DNA from: Corylus avellana
Taxonomy: Eukaryota; Streptophyta; Magnoliopsida; Fagales; Betulaceae
Direction of reading: 5' to 3'
NCBI RefSeq assembly: GCF_901000735.1
Contig: NC_081548.1
Span: 8,868,711-8,932,710 of the forward strand
Length of the DNA stretch: 64,000 bases
Positions 33,493 to 45,209 of the stretch are shown piece by piece. Numbering within the stretch: the first letter of the stretch is position 1; each line of letters starts with the position of its first letter. Below the pieces are notes generated by a model that worked only from the letters and a program-made list of their open reading frames with translations, was not told where the DNA came from and searched no databases. Position numbers and translations under genes: made by a program.

Positions 33493-34747
33493 TGATTGGT
33501 GTGCTTTAGTAAAAGCAAGTTCATGCTGCTTTACCCTGGGTAAATTGCACCGTGTATATATATATGAAACTGTCACGTAATCCAAATTTGTTACCTAATA
33601 TCTGCAGCCAGATAATGGCTAGAAGTAACTTTAAGAATTATTAACTGTCTTCATATATGATCAGTATCCTTGTTTTCATAGATAGTGGCTAAATTTTTAA
33701 TATCAATTTTCCAAATTCCAAATGTGTAGAAATATAGATAAACAAGAATATAGATAATTAACTGGAAAGAGAGCTATTATATATATATATATGATGAACA
33801 TACTGCAGCTGGTACAAGTAGAACGCCTTAAATCCTCACCTCTCTTTGGTAATAAAAACAATTTAAGATTATGCCACATCCTTCCTCAATTATGATGTAA
33901 GGATATAATAGTGGAGGTATAATAATAGTTGGTTTAGTGGTATAACTAAAAAATAATTTGGCCCAACTGTAACATGTTTTCTGTTAGAGTGGTCGTTAGA
34001 AGTTAGAAATGCGAACGGAATGTGGGCTGCATGTATAAAAATATAAGCAGCCCAGTTCATTAGAGGGTATGAAAGAAGTTAGGTCATTCTTGTAGTTCCA
34101 ATTCTAGAGACTCAGCTGTTCTATTCCTTGTTCATCATATCTCATCAATAGAGATTTACATATCCAATTCCCATTTACAATCCAATCTTTCTTACTCAAC
34201 CATTATTTCAATTACAAATTCATACCAATTCCCATCTATATCTCAAATTACATAGAAATGTTACAATAATTTATTACAAATAAGGGGTATAGTACTAGTA
34301 GATTGGATTAAATTCTATTGCATGTGTTTGATAACATCTCAATTATACTCTGTACATATCTGATAGAAGATACATGTATAACCATGCTGCAGGCCTTGGG
34401 GACATCACAAGCTTCTTAGCTGATTTACAAACTATCTTGTTGGTCGGATTGCAACTTAATTCGTGGCAGTTTGGTAATTGGATTTAACATTCTGAAGGAG
34501 AAAAAAAATAGAAATTCAAACCATTTAAATTCAATCACCAATAATGATATATAGGCTGAAAGTATGAAAAAAAAAAAAAAATAAAAAAAAAATGAGACAC
34601 AATAGTTGCGTACAATTTGAAGAAATATGATCTATCAATCTAATGAATCAACAATTTCTCAACAGAACTGATCCAATTTGCTATAACTACCTTAGCAACC
34701 TTGAATAGAACCAGAAGAACAATAAAGTACATGTGAAGCATATAATT
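33493..34747. other. Single-copy spacer left of the copia element, no gene
   Basis: Unique AT-rich DNA between the end of duplication copy 1 and the copia insertion. A microsatellite lies near 33778-33792. No coding frame recognised on either strand. Confidence 0.5.
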
Positions 34748-35400
34748 ACTTGTGTCAGATTATGTGACTTGAATTTTCATAAACCTTACCGTGGGCCCCA
34801 CAATAGTATGGCATCCCATACTTGTTGACTTGTTTTTTTTTTCTCCCGCACGTCTCTCTTTGCTCTCCATTGATTGAGCTTCTTCTAGAAGCTTTGTGAA
34901 AAGGCTTTGTTTGTTGTTTTATTTGAAGCCATTCGGTCAAGGAGAGGGCAGCAGCTACTTTAGCAAGAAAAAGAGAGAAAGAAGAAAAGAAAAAACTGCC
35001 GAGAGAGAGAGAAAGGCTTGTGCTGTAGGGAGAAGAAGATGCACCATTTTTCTTCATTTTGATCTCACTTTTGGAGTGCTGAAATGCTTAGAGAATTTTA
35101 GAGAATATTTTTATCTTTTGTATCTAATTCTCTTTTGAGTGAGATTGGGGTGTATTGGGGCTTTTGGGTTTGAGTGGTTTTGTTTGTACTACTCTTTGTA
35201 CTCCACTCTTTTGTTAGTGAATTTCTCTTGGATCGTCTCTGCCAGTGGATGTAGGCTTGTTAAGCCGAACCACTTAAATCTTGGCGTCTTGTGTGGTTGT
35301 GTTTATTTTTCTATTCTGCACTTTTCTACTTCTTTGGTGATCTTGGATTTGCATTTGTCACAACAAACTAGTATCAGAGCTCGGGTATTTATTTTGCGGG

Positions 35401-36144
35401 ATGGCTACTGCAAAATTTAAAGTAGAGAAGTTTCATGGTCAGAATAGTTTCAGTCTTTGGCGCATCAAGATGCGAGCTTTGTTACGACAACAAGGCTTGG
35501 CGAAGATTTTGGATGGCGAGGTGCCATCAACATCATCAACGGAGGAAACGAAGGAACTTGAAGAAAAAGCCCACAGTGCAATTTTGTTGTCTCTTTCAGA
35601 TGGAGTTTTAAGAGAAGTTGCCGATGAAGAAACGGCCGCTGGACTTTGGAAGAAGCTGGAGAGCTTGTACATGAAAAAATCCCTCACTAACCGATTGTAT
35701 TTGAAGCAACGGTTATATACCCTCAAGATGAAAGAAGGTATGCCTCTTTGTAATTATCTTGATGATTTTAATAGAATTATTTTGGATCTGAAAAATATTG
35801 ATATTAAAGTAGATGATGAGGATCAAGCCCTGATTTTGTTATGTTCACTATCGGATGCCTTTGATAATTTTGTTAATTCAATGTTGTATGGTAGAGATAC
35901 TATCTCCTTAGCTGATGTTAAATCTGCTTTAAATTCTATGGAGTTGAGGACAAAATTGAATAGTAAAGGTAGTGATAATCAGGCAGAGGGTTTATTTGTT
36001 AAGGGTCGTTCAGAAAATTCTTCTAATTTTAGAGGTCGATCCAGTGAGAGGGATTCGGGTAAAAGTAAATCAAGAGGCCGATCACAGTCCAGGTCAAAGA
36101 AGAAAGTAAAGTGTTACTATTGTAAAAAAATATGGGCATTATAA
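35401..36144 (+). CDS. Copia Gag, frameshifted in the zinc knuckle
   Basis: 247-residue frame starting [20 protein letters not shown], 35 bp after the 5' LTR. It holds the copia Gag core ([50 protein letters not shown]), an Arg/Ser-rich stretch ([11 protein letters not shown]), then the first half of a CCHC zinc knuckle (CYYC). A run of seven A at 36124-36130 shifts the frame, so the knuckle's His and last Cys are read only in the next frame and the protein ends early. Gag packages the element's RNA in virus-like particles. In the usual copia layout gag and pol are one frame; here the slip separates them. Confidence 0.9.
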   Translation: MATAKFKVEKFHGQNSFSLWRIKMRALLRQQGLAKILDGEVPSTSSTEETKELEEKAHSAILLSLSDGVLREVADEETAAGLWKKLESLYMKKSLTNRLYLKQRLYTLKMKEGMPLCNYLDDFNRIILDLKNIDIKVDDEDQALILLCSLSDAFDNFVNSMLYGRDTISLADVKSALNSMELRTKLNSKGSDNQAEGLFVKGRSENSSNFRGRSSERDSGKSKSRGRSQSRSKKKVKCYYCKKIWAL

Positions 36145-36160
36145 ATCCGAGTGTCCGAAG

Positions 36161-39100
36161 TTGAAAAATAAAGAGGAAGGTGACAGGCAAAGTTCCTCTT
36201 CTGTGGCTGGTGTTGTCGAAGGAAATTCTAAAGGTTCAGACCTTGTCCTTGCAGTTACCATTTCTAATGATCGTTCTAACGACAAGTGGGTCCTTGATAC
36301 TGCTTGTACATTCCATATGTCCCCTAAAAGGGATTGGTTTACTACCTATGATTCAGTCAATAGTGGTTCAATCTTGATGGGAAATAATGTCGCCTGCAAG
36401 ATTGTTGGTATTGGTACAATCAGAATTAGGATGCATGATGGGATTGTGAGGACTTTGACGAATGTTCGACATATACCAGATTTGAAGAAAAATCTTATTT
36501 CATTGGGCACTTTGGACTCCCTTGGATACAAGTATTCCGGTGAAGGTGGAGTTATTCGGGTTAGCAAAGGCTCATTGGTTATAATGAAAGGTAACAAGGT
36601 TGATGGCCTTTACTTTCTTCAGGGTAGTACGGTAACAGGTTCAGCTGCTGTGTCTTCTTCAGATGATCCAGATTTAGACACTACCCGGTTATGGCATATG
36701 CGGTTGGGTCATATGAGTGAGAGGGGTATGACAATCCTGAGCAAGCGGGGTTTGCTTTGTGACCAGAAAACAGGATCTCTTGACTTTTGTGAGCATTGTG
36801 TGTTCGGGAAACAGTGCAGAGTCAAGTTCAGTACAGGCATCCACAGAACTAATGGTACATTGGATTATATCCATTCAGATCTATGGGGTCCCTCTCAGGT
36901 TCCATCAAAGGGTGGTGCTCGATATTTTGTTACATTTATTGATGATTATTCGAGAAAAGTCTGGGTGTATTTTTTGAAGAAGAAAAGTGATGTGTTTGTC
37001 ACTTTCAAGCAATGGAAGACATTAATTGAGAATCAGACTGGGAAGAAAATCAAGCGACTCAAAACAGACAACGGCATGGAATTTTGTGGTGGTGAATTTA
37101 ATAAATTCTGCAAGGATGAAGGCATCGCTAGACATCGCACAGTTAGTCATACTCCACAGCAAAATGGGGTTGCTGAGCGGATGAACAGGACTCTCTTGGA
37201 GAGAGCGCGTTGCTTACTTTCAAATGCCGGGTTGTCTAGAGATTTTTGGGCTGAGGCGGTCAATACTGCTTGCTATTTGGTCAACCGTTCTCCATCAACA
37301 GCCATTGATTGTAAAACTCCTTATGAGGTATGGTCTGGTACTCCTGCTGATTATTCATTTTTAAAAACTTTTGGTTGTCCTGCTTATTGTCATGTGAATG
37401 ATGGTAAGCTTGAGCCTAGGTCAAAGAAATGTATATTTCTAGGCTATGCGGATGGGGTGAAGGGATATAGATTGTGGTGTTCTGATCCTAAATCACCTAA
37501 GTTTATAGTCAGTAGAGATGTTGTATTTGATGAATCTGCCATGCTTCACCCGAGAAAGGAGTCTATTGTTTCTGCAGGAAAGGAGCAGGGTTCTAGCAAG
37601 GAGGTGGAGCTTCAGGTGGAGGCTTCACAGAGGGTGCGAGATAACACTCGAAGATCAGCCTGTTACAGATGTTCATGATTCCAGTTCTGATGATGATGAT
37701 CCACAAGAAGAGCAAGAGACCAGTATTGCGGCTGGTAGACAGAGGAGGCAGATTAGGCCACCTCAGAGATATGGCTATGCAGATTTGGTAGCATATGCAC
37801 TTACTGTGGCAGAGGACACTGTAGTCTAGGAGCCTTCCACTTACTCAGAAGCTGTCACAAGTAGTGAGTCTACTCAATGGGTTGTTGCCATGAATGAGGA
37901 GATTGAGTCTCTTCATAAGAACCAAACATGGGAATTGGTGAAATTGCCTAAAGACGCTAAAACTGTTGGTTGCAAATGGATCTTCAAGAAAAAGGAAGGA
38001 ATCCCGGGTGTTGAAGATGCAAGGTTCAAGGCACGTTTGGTAGTAAAGGGCTATAGTCAAAGAGAAGGTATGGACTTCAATGAAGTTTTCTCTCCTGTTG
38101 TGAGACATAGTTCTATTCATGTTTTGCTTGCCATGGTTGCTTTAAATGATTTGGAACTTGAGCAACTTGATGTGAAAACTACATTTCTGCATGGTGAGCT
38201 TGAGGAAACCATTTACATGCATCAGCCAGAAGGATTCATTGCTGAAGGTAAAGAAGATCATGTTTGTCAGTTGAGGAGGTCGTTGTATGGTTTAAAACAA
38301 TCTCCAAGACAGTGGTACAAGCGCTTTGACATCTTTATGATTGGACATGGTTACACAAGAAGTAGCTATGACAGCTGTGTGTATTACAGGCAATTGTCTG
38401 ATGGTTCTTTTGTTTATTTGTTACTCTATGTGGATGACATGTTTATTGCTGCTAAAAGCATGTTGGAGATTAAGAGATTGAAATCTATGTTGAGTGATGA
38501 ATTTGAAATGAAGGATTTGGGTGCTGCGAAGAAAATCCTTGGTATGGAGATTCACAGGGATAGAAAAGCGGGAAAGTTGTACTTGTCATAGAAAAAGTAC
38601 ATTGGGAAAGTACTTGAACGCTTTGGTATGCATAATTCTAAACCAGTGAGTACTCCACTTGCAGCTCATTTTAAACTTTCAGTAGCGTCAGCGCCACAGA
38701 GTGAGGAGGAGGAGCAGTTCATGTCACATGTTCCTTACTCCAGTGCAATTGGAAGCATCATGTATGCTATGGTGTGCACTCGTCCAAATATTTCACAGGC
38801 AGTCAGTGTTGTTAGTCGCTACATGGCGAATCCGGGCAAGGTTCACTGGCAGGCAGTGAAATGGATACTCCGTTATTTATGGGGCACTACAGATGTTGGT
38901 TTAGTTTATGATAGAGGCAATGGTATCAGTTCCAGTGTTACTGGTTATGCTAATTCAGATTATGCTGGTGATTTGGATAAAAGACGATCTCTGACAGGTT
39001 TTGTTTTCACTCTCTCGGGGTGTGCCATTAGTTGGAAAGCGACTTTACAGTCGACGGTTGCTTTATCCACTACGGAGGCAGAGTATATGGCAGCAGGAGA

Positions 39101-39401
39101 GGCAGTGAAAGAAGCTATTTGGCTCAGAGGTTTGGTTAGTGATCTTGGTTTGCAACAGGATGAGATTGTTGTATTTTGTGATAGCCAGAGCGCAATACAT
39201 TTGACCAAAAATCAAATGTATCATGAGAGGACCAAACACATTGATGTCAGATATCATTTTCTTCGGGAGGTCATGACACAAGGTGATATCATAGTGAAGA
39301 AAATTGCTTCGGCGGAAAATTCAGCAGACATGTTGACTAAGCCACTTCCGATCCTCAAGTTCAAGCATTGCTTGGGCTTGATTGGTGTTTGTCGTTTGTA
39401 A
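36161..39401 (+). pseudogene. Copia Pol (protease, integrase, RT, RNase H) with one frameshift and two stops
   Basis: Pol continues from gag in a new frame at 36161. Protease: [11 protein letters not shown], the Asp at about residue 46. Integrase: H-H-C-C finger (LWHMRLGH...CEHC) and catalytic Asp, Asp, Glu in [14 protein letters not shown] and [14 protein letters not shown] shift near 37640-37650 moves the frame; TAG at 37827-37829 and TAG at 38589-38591 interrupt it. The RT frame 37890-38591 keeps GCKWIFKKK, QLDVKTTFLHGEL, LYGLKQSPRQW and the catalytic YVDD. RNase H (38628-39401) keeps [27 protein letters not shown] and [12 protein letters not shown]. All catalytic motifs are present, so inactivation is by these few breaks. 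Confidence 0.92.
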
Positions 39402-40108
39402 TTACCCTTAGGGGTGTTGGAGGAGATGTCTTAAGGAGATTTGTGTTGAAGACTTGATGAAATTCAAGTCAAGGTGGAGATTTGTCAGATTTTGTGACTT
39501 GTTTTCACAAGTCTTACCGTGGGCCCCACAATAGTATGGCATCCCATACTCTTTGTCTTGTTTTTTTTTTTCTCTCCCACACGTCTCTCTTTCTCTCCAT
39601 CTATTGAGCTTCTTCTAGAAGCTTTGAGAAAAGGCTGGCTTTGTTTTATTTGAAGCCATTCGGTTATCAAGAAAGGGGAGAGAGCAGCAGCTACTTTAGC
39701 AAGAAAAAGAGAGAAAGAAGAAAAGAAAAAACTGCCGAGAGAGAGAGAGAAAGGTTTGTGCTGTAGGGAGAAGAAGATGCACCATTTTTCTTCATTTTGA
39801 TCTCACTTTTGGAGTGCTGAAATGCTTAGAGAATTTTAGATAATATTTTTCTCTTTTGTATCTAATTCTCTTTTGAGTGAGATTGGGGTGTATTGGGGCT
39901 TTTGAGTTTGAGTGGTTTTGTTTGTACTACTCTTTGTACTCCACTCTTTTGTTAGTGAATTTCTCCTGGATCGTCTCCGCCAGTGGATGTAGGCTTGTTA
40001 AGCCGAACCACTTAAATCTTTGCGTCTTGTGTGGTTGTGTTTATTTTTCTATTCTGCACTTTTCTACTTCTTTGGTGATCTTGGATTTGCATTTGTCACA
40101 ACAACTTG

Positions 40109-41025
40109 GATAGATGAAACATACCTCTAGCAATGTGATGTAATAAAAATCCTCCATATGCTAAGTGCAGTCCCATCTCTAATTGAACGGTATATATTTA
40201 TTTCAGTTTGTAAAATCTTTTCAATAAGTTCCTTCTCACCCTTCATCTGTATAAAACACTCTCAATCAGAATTTAGTTCAGAAATCAAAATGGTGCAACT
40301 GGAAATATGAACTCATAAAATAAGATTTTCAGCAGTATATAAATTGTTGATGAAGAATATATATAGCTAATTTAGGCTATATATATAGATTCGGCTTCAA
40401 TTTTGAGCCACTCTTTGCAAATGAACTTTTCAGATCGAACTATTAGATTGACAGTGGTTTAAAGTGACCTAAACATTAGTTCATATTAACATGAACTTAT
40501 AATCACTCTTTCGACTCCACACATAAGTTAAAATGCACACATGCATCTTATAACCAGAACTTTGGGATTTACGTTGCCTCGTCCCTCCTCCTAATGGAAG
40601 TTGGCGAGAACATAAGATCTCAATCTTTTCTCATTCTTTCTAATTGCACAATTGATATGAAAGTAGCAGAGAATCAAGACCATGACTTCTGATATTATGC
40701 CCATTCATTTCAATCTAATAAGAAATGTGTTCTATTAGACTTTTATTTGGACATTCTCAGTTATAGAAGTGTGCTTTCTCTTTAGCCTTTCATTCCAACT
40801 GTGGCAAAAGCAACAGCAGTCACAACAAAATACTTTAGCCTTCAGCCACACGATCATAGTAGTCAAACTCTTTATTGGATCTCTAATAAATAAGGAACAT
40901 ACTACACTGCATTTGAAAACCATTTCAACTGGATGTCATCTTCGGGAAGCAGTACTTCCTTACTTTGTAAGAAAAACAAAACGAATGTTCAGATAAGGTG
41001 GCCGGTTCTCCGTTCAACCACCAAT
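40109..41025. other. Single-copy region downstream of the WAK-like exon, no clear gene
   Basis: It would be intron or 3' sequence of the minus-strand WAK-like gene at 41026-41391 if that gene were intact. I cannot find kinase exons on the minus strand here. Confidence 0.4.
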
Positions 41026-41391
41026 TCAACCAGCTTGTTCAACTAGCTTGCTCTTTGAAACATTATTACAAACAGAAAGTGTCGGATAATTGACGATAAG
41101 TGTACTGATTCGTGAGTTAGTAGTGTCTAATGAAATGTTGAGCACCTCGAGGCCGAGCCTCATCAAGAAAGGTTTGGGAGGACCCGAAGACACACTATTA
41201 TTGCAAACTACTTCAAACCAGTGATTAAGGTAGCAAGCAGCTCCTATTCCAAAAGGGTATGGAATGCTAACATTTCCACAGCGTTCTTGACATGAACTAT
41301 TAATTGCTAAATCCGCTGCTTGTACAAATATTGCATAAATGGAACACAATAACAAAATGATCTGGAATACCATTTGCACTTGCACCACCAT
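41026..41391 (-). pseudogene. Wall-associated-kinase-like extracellular exon (truncated gene)
   Basis: Minus-strand frame. I start at the Met at 41391 because the longer frame from 41445 would include the TATA box. A signal peptide (MVFQIILLLCSIYAIFVQA) is followed by ADLAINSSCQERCGNVSIPY then PFGIGAACYLNHWFEVVC, the Cys-rich GUB_WAK pectin-binding domain (C-x3-C-G-x2-SIPYPFG). It continues LGLEVLNISLDTTNSRI and ends at a stop after SKSKLVEQAG without a visible donor or following EGF or kinase exon. In intact WAK-like receptors the domain continues for roughly 100 more residues. Probably a truncated remnant, though an unseen splice could extend it. Confidence 0.68.
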
Positions 41392-41431
41392 CTCTCTCTC
41401 TCTATGATGATGATGGGATTGTGAAGCAGCT

Positions 41432-41439
41432 CTATATAA
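41432..41439 (-). promoter_or_regulatory. TATA box of the WAK-like exon
   Basis: TTATATAG on the minus strand, about 41 to 48 bp before the Met at 41391. A start site about 30 bp downstream would fall just upstream of that Met, which supports it as the start codon. Confidence 0.6.
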
Positions 41440-41445
41440 GCCCAA

Positions 41446-43008
41446 GCCCCGCCTTTTATAACGCCATTACCGTCCTTTTAAAAGTAGCCCAGAAGACAAG
41501 GGTCTGTACGTAACAAAACTCATTTCATTTTTGTCTCAATCTCGCCTCAAAGGATGAAAATCATGGTTTAACCAAAACATTAAAAAAAAATATCTCTTGA
41601 AAAAAATTGTCTTCGTCTTCTGTGCATGAACCTAGCAGCCAGTATTGATCTCTCCTAAATTACAGGGGAAAATGCTCCCATGTGGATTGTGGATGGTGCA
41701 CAACTGACTTTTTGGGCGCCTCCAATTACTCTGCAAATTTACTGTATATATTTAATTAAAAAAATCACTTTATTTATTTATTTTTTTAATTGTGTTTTTA
41801 AATATCATATTTTAAAATCGTTATTTTTAAATTACACTTTTTAAAATCGCAAACCCAAACAAACTCTAAATCACCTACATCTAGCCTAATATTTTGTTAT
41901 TCACTTTTACTATTCTATTTAAATATTATTTTCAATGATATCTTTATTCTTTCTATAATAATCATACCGTTGAAAATTTGTCTTTTTTTAATGGTCATAT
42001 TTTTTAAAATTTGTATTTTTTTTTTCCTTTTTCTTAACCGTCATATAGAAATAATGAAATAGAGAAAACAAAAAGATTGAGAGGTAAGAGAATGCTTCGT
42101 ATTTTTTTTTTTTTTTATTCTTTACTTTTACATTTGGTGAGTTGATCGATAGCATTGTTCACACTCACAAAATATTTCAACAATTTTGTGAGCCTAATAC
42201 AGAGCATTTTGGACCAATTTGAACATTTTGGCTAGGCAATATAAACTTTTAGCTATTTTAGCTGACTTGATGAGAATGCTTTATATCCCTAATAGCAATT
42301 AGAACATTATTAGCAGTCTCACCAAATTTTACTCACCAAAATAATCAAAAGTAAACTTTTTTCTATTTTAACTACTCACTTTTTTAGAGCACTCCCAAAA
42401 GCTTCACTATTATAGCAATTAACTTTTACTATTCCATTTAAATTTTATTTTTCAAATATTTGTTTATTTTTCTTTAATTATTAAAAGATGAGAGAGAAAC
42501 GAAAAACAGAAAGGGAAGGAGAGAAATTACTTTTTTATTTAATAGGTGAGTGAATAGTACTTATTAATGGTGAGTACTGTTCACTTACCATTTTTTTTTC
42601 TCATTATAATGGCGAGACTGAAAATTGGAGTTTTTAGCCACTTTTACCAAATTGTCTCACCAAATATAACTAAAAAATTGTTTTGGTGAGAGTGCACCAA
42701 ATTTACTAGCCAAAAATAGCTAAAAAAAAAAAAATCATATTTCTTTATTTAGCTATTCACTTTTTTCAAAACACCCATCAGCCTTAGCATTTTAGATATA
42801 AACTTTCATTATTCTATTTAAATTTTATTTTTCAAATATTTCTTTACTTTCTCTAACATTCATATTTTTGAATATTTTTCTTTTCCTAACCGTCATTGTT
42901 TTGAAAATTTTTGTTTTCTTGACAGTCATATTTTTTACTATTTATCTTATCCTAATGGTTATATTTTTTAAAATTTGTCTTTTCCTAACATTCTTATTTT
43001 TCAATATA
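41446..43008. other. Intergenic AT-rich region with MITE pieces
   Basis: No gene. Contains a right-end fragment of the Tourist-like family (41795-41871, ending AAATCGCAAACCCAAAC) and two or three related blocks starting near 41880, 42386 and 42760 that share CACT-TTT and CTATTTAAATTTTATTTTTC words (AGAGCACTCCCAAAAGCTTC type ends). It ends in the N gap. Confidence 0.45.
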
Positions 43009-43108
43009 NNNNNNNNNNNNNNNNNNNNNNNNNNNNNNNNNNNNNNNNNNNNNNNNNNNNNNNNNNNNNNNNNNNNNNNNNNNNNNNNNNNNNNNNNNNN
43101 NNNNNNNN
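43009..43108. other. Assembly gap (100 N)
   Basis: Exactly 100 N, hiding the left breakpoint of duplication copy 2. Confidence 0.99.
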
Positions 43109-43165
43109 ATATTTGTTTATATCAAAATTAATGTTAATTTTTTTTTTAATAAAATTTTTTTTTTT

Positions 43166-43356
43166 GACGTGTGCAATTGACACGTCAAAAGTTTTTGACG
43201 TGTTAATTTAACACGTCAAAACTTTTTGACGTGTTAAAAGAAAACACGTCAATAATATTTTTTTTGACGTGTCTAAGCAGACACGTCAAAAGCTTTTGAT
43301 GTGGCAAACATAAGTTACTGTTTGCCACGTCAAAAAACATCTATTTTTTTGTAGTG
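43166..43356. mobile_element. CACTA-type terminus with five hairpins (copy 2)
   Basis: Five inverted repeats in a row: 43166-43186, 43197-43217, 43228-43250, 43266-43287 and 43298-43331, mostly GACGTGT...ACACGTC with changing loops, then the TTTTTTTGTAGTG end. Copy 1 has only the first, third and fourth. Confidence 0.62.
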
Positions 43357-43977
43357 CTAAGAAGTGGAGCAATTGAGTGATTAAATTATCTAGATTAAAT
43401 TAAGTAAAATGGAGTTAAGGAAAAATTAATGGGAAAAACACTAGGGCTTCAAGGATCCACCTAGGACTTTATTACATGTTCTTGAGACATATATATTTTT
43501 TAACTCAAGTAGGTAGAGAATTAACTCTCCTAATCGGAAGATTTAACAATAAAACATTAATTAAAAATAAAGTCGAATGAGCATGGGTTTGATTAAAAGT
43601 CGATTTTAATGACATGTTAAGAGAGATTAAGCATTCACTATAAATTCGAATCATAACAAATCAAACAAAAATGATAATGAATAAAAAACTAGTCAACATG
43701 AAATCTTTCTCAAATTAAAATCATTCCCAACATTCAATCACTATTCCATGAAAAACATATGAAACATAGTCTCAAGAACACAAAATAAAAATACTGGGCT
43801 TCACCCATAGCCCTAGCTAAAAGATTAGCCACTCATAATTATGAAAATAATTTTCATAATTAAAGTACTAAACATAAAACAAAGCAAAATGAAAATAAAA
43901 TTCTACTTGCAGATTGGGAATCTTCATACTCTCCAGTAGGATCTCCCTTCTCATTTGATGAAGCTCTCTTCTAGGAT

Positions 43978-44161
43978 CAGGAGTGGACCGGTATATCTCT
44001 TTGAAGTCCCCTAAAATTTTAAAACTACTCTTAAAATTTTAAAATTTACCCCTAAAATTTAGGTTTTATTATGAAATGTCCCCCAAAACTAAAATTTTAC
44101 CCCTAAATTTTTACTTCTTAAAATTTTGTCCCCCACTCTTAAATGTTTGGTTCCGCCCTTG
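43978..44161. mobile_element. hAT-type MITE (copy 2)
   Basis: Same insertion as 20207-20390 with the same TCTAGGAT flanks, so it predates the duplication. Confidence 0.85.
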
Positions 44162-44639
44162 TCTAGGATCTTTCTTTTTTCTCAGCCGTGGTTTCTCTTT
44201 TAAGACAAAGGAAACTACTCTGCACAACTTGTCTTGGCACATTTTCCTCCTTCTCACAGTGGCGTTGTGGGCGCATTAATTTCCCTTGTCTCCCACCTCA
44301 CACATTGCTTGTTAAGAAGAAAGTCAATTCTCCTTGATTTTCTTTCAGATGAGAGTAAAAGCTGGCCATTTTAATGCAATTGACAAACAAGTAACCACCA
44401 TGCTAGAAAAACGTAGCTCCATTTTTCTTTTCTCTTTTTTTGTTTCTGTTTTTATTTTTATTTTTTATTTTTTTATTCTTTCTTGCACATGATGGAAGCA
44501 ATCAACTTATAAGACAATTCGTCTTATTAGTTGACGATTCAACTCTTCTTTTTTCACTTTGGTTATTTGTCATAAAAGCACGCACCAATATTAGTGCATT
44601 CAACCGTATAAGTTGACATTCAGTCATGGGCTTTGTTCC

Positions 44640-45005
44640 AATGTGGCAATTATATAAAGTGATCCATGAGCTCATTTATCATCAAATTTCGTAAATCTAC
44701 TTCCCATTCAGTTTTGGCCCTTAATACGTCATAATGGGTATTCAACGTGAAATTATGAATTGCTCCTAATCTTTCCAACACATCCAGCCTTGTCTTGATC
44801 CGATATTTGAGCTAGGAGTTATGGCCAAGAAAAGTCCATTGTCTGTATAAGTCCGAATTTAAAAGAATTAAGTGCATTTCTCCTCAGGAAACTGTAAAAC
44901 ACTATAAACAGAAAAATAACATAAAATATTATATTACAATGTAACTAAGGGATTAACGTGTGTGAGTTAAGGGGCTCGAATGTGCAATATTCGGGACTTA
45001 TCTTG
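44640..45005 (-). mobile_element. Degenerate LTR fragment (copy 2)
   Basis: Counterpart of 20860-21235; the minus strand begins AGATAAGTCCCGAATATTGC. Confidence 0.5.
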
Positions 45006-45209
45006 TAATGCTCACGGCCCGTTAATGCTAAGTTAATTTGTTGACTTATAGCACAAATGAACAAAAGAGACCTGAGCATTAAATCCAACTAAATGATAGT
45101 TTAGAAAAACATTAAAAACAGAAACATAAGGTTAACATGAAAATCTTAAAGGTCAATACAAATTAAACCAACTTAATGTCATAAATATCAGCATAGTGCC
45201 CCAAGGTGA

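Larger units (their letters stand above)
34753..40103 (+). mobile_element. Ty1/copia LTR retrotransposon, nearly complete
   Basis: LTRs at 34753-35365 and 39483-40103 (613 and 621 bp, TGTCAGATT...CACAACA) are very similar, and ACTTG is duplicated at 34748-34752 and 40104-40108, so the insertion is intact and fairly young. A primer site TAGTATCAGAGC (35369-35380, one mismatch to the tRNA-Met complement) follows the 5' LTR, and a purine-rich GGTGGAGATT precedes the 3' LTR. The order gag, protease, integrase, RT, RNase H identifies Ty1/copia (Tnt1-like). Four coding breaks make it defective as an autonomous element. Confidence 0.96.

Noticed and set aside
34896..35420. Frames of 80 to 100 codons before copia gag
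   Set aside because: Inside the 5' LTR; the same frames recur in the 3' LTR.
42868..43211. Open frames running through N residues
   Set aside because: They cross the 100-N gap and are meaningless.
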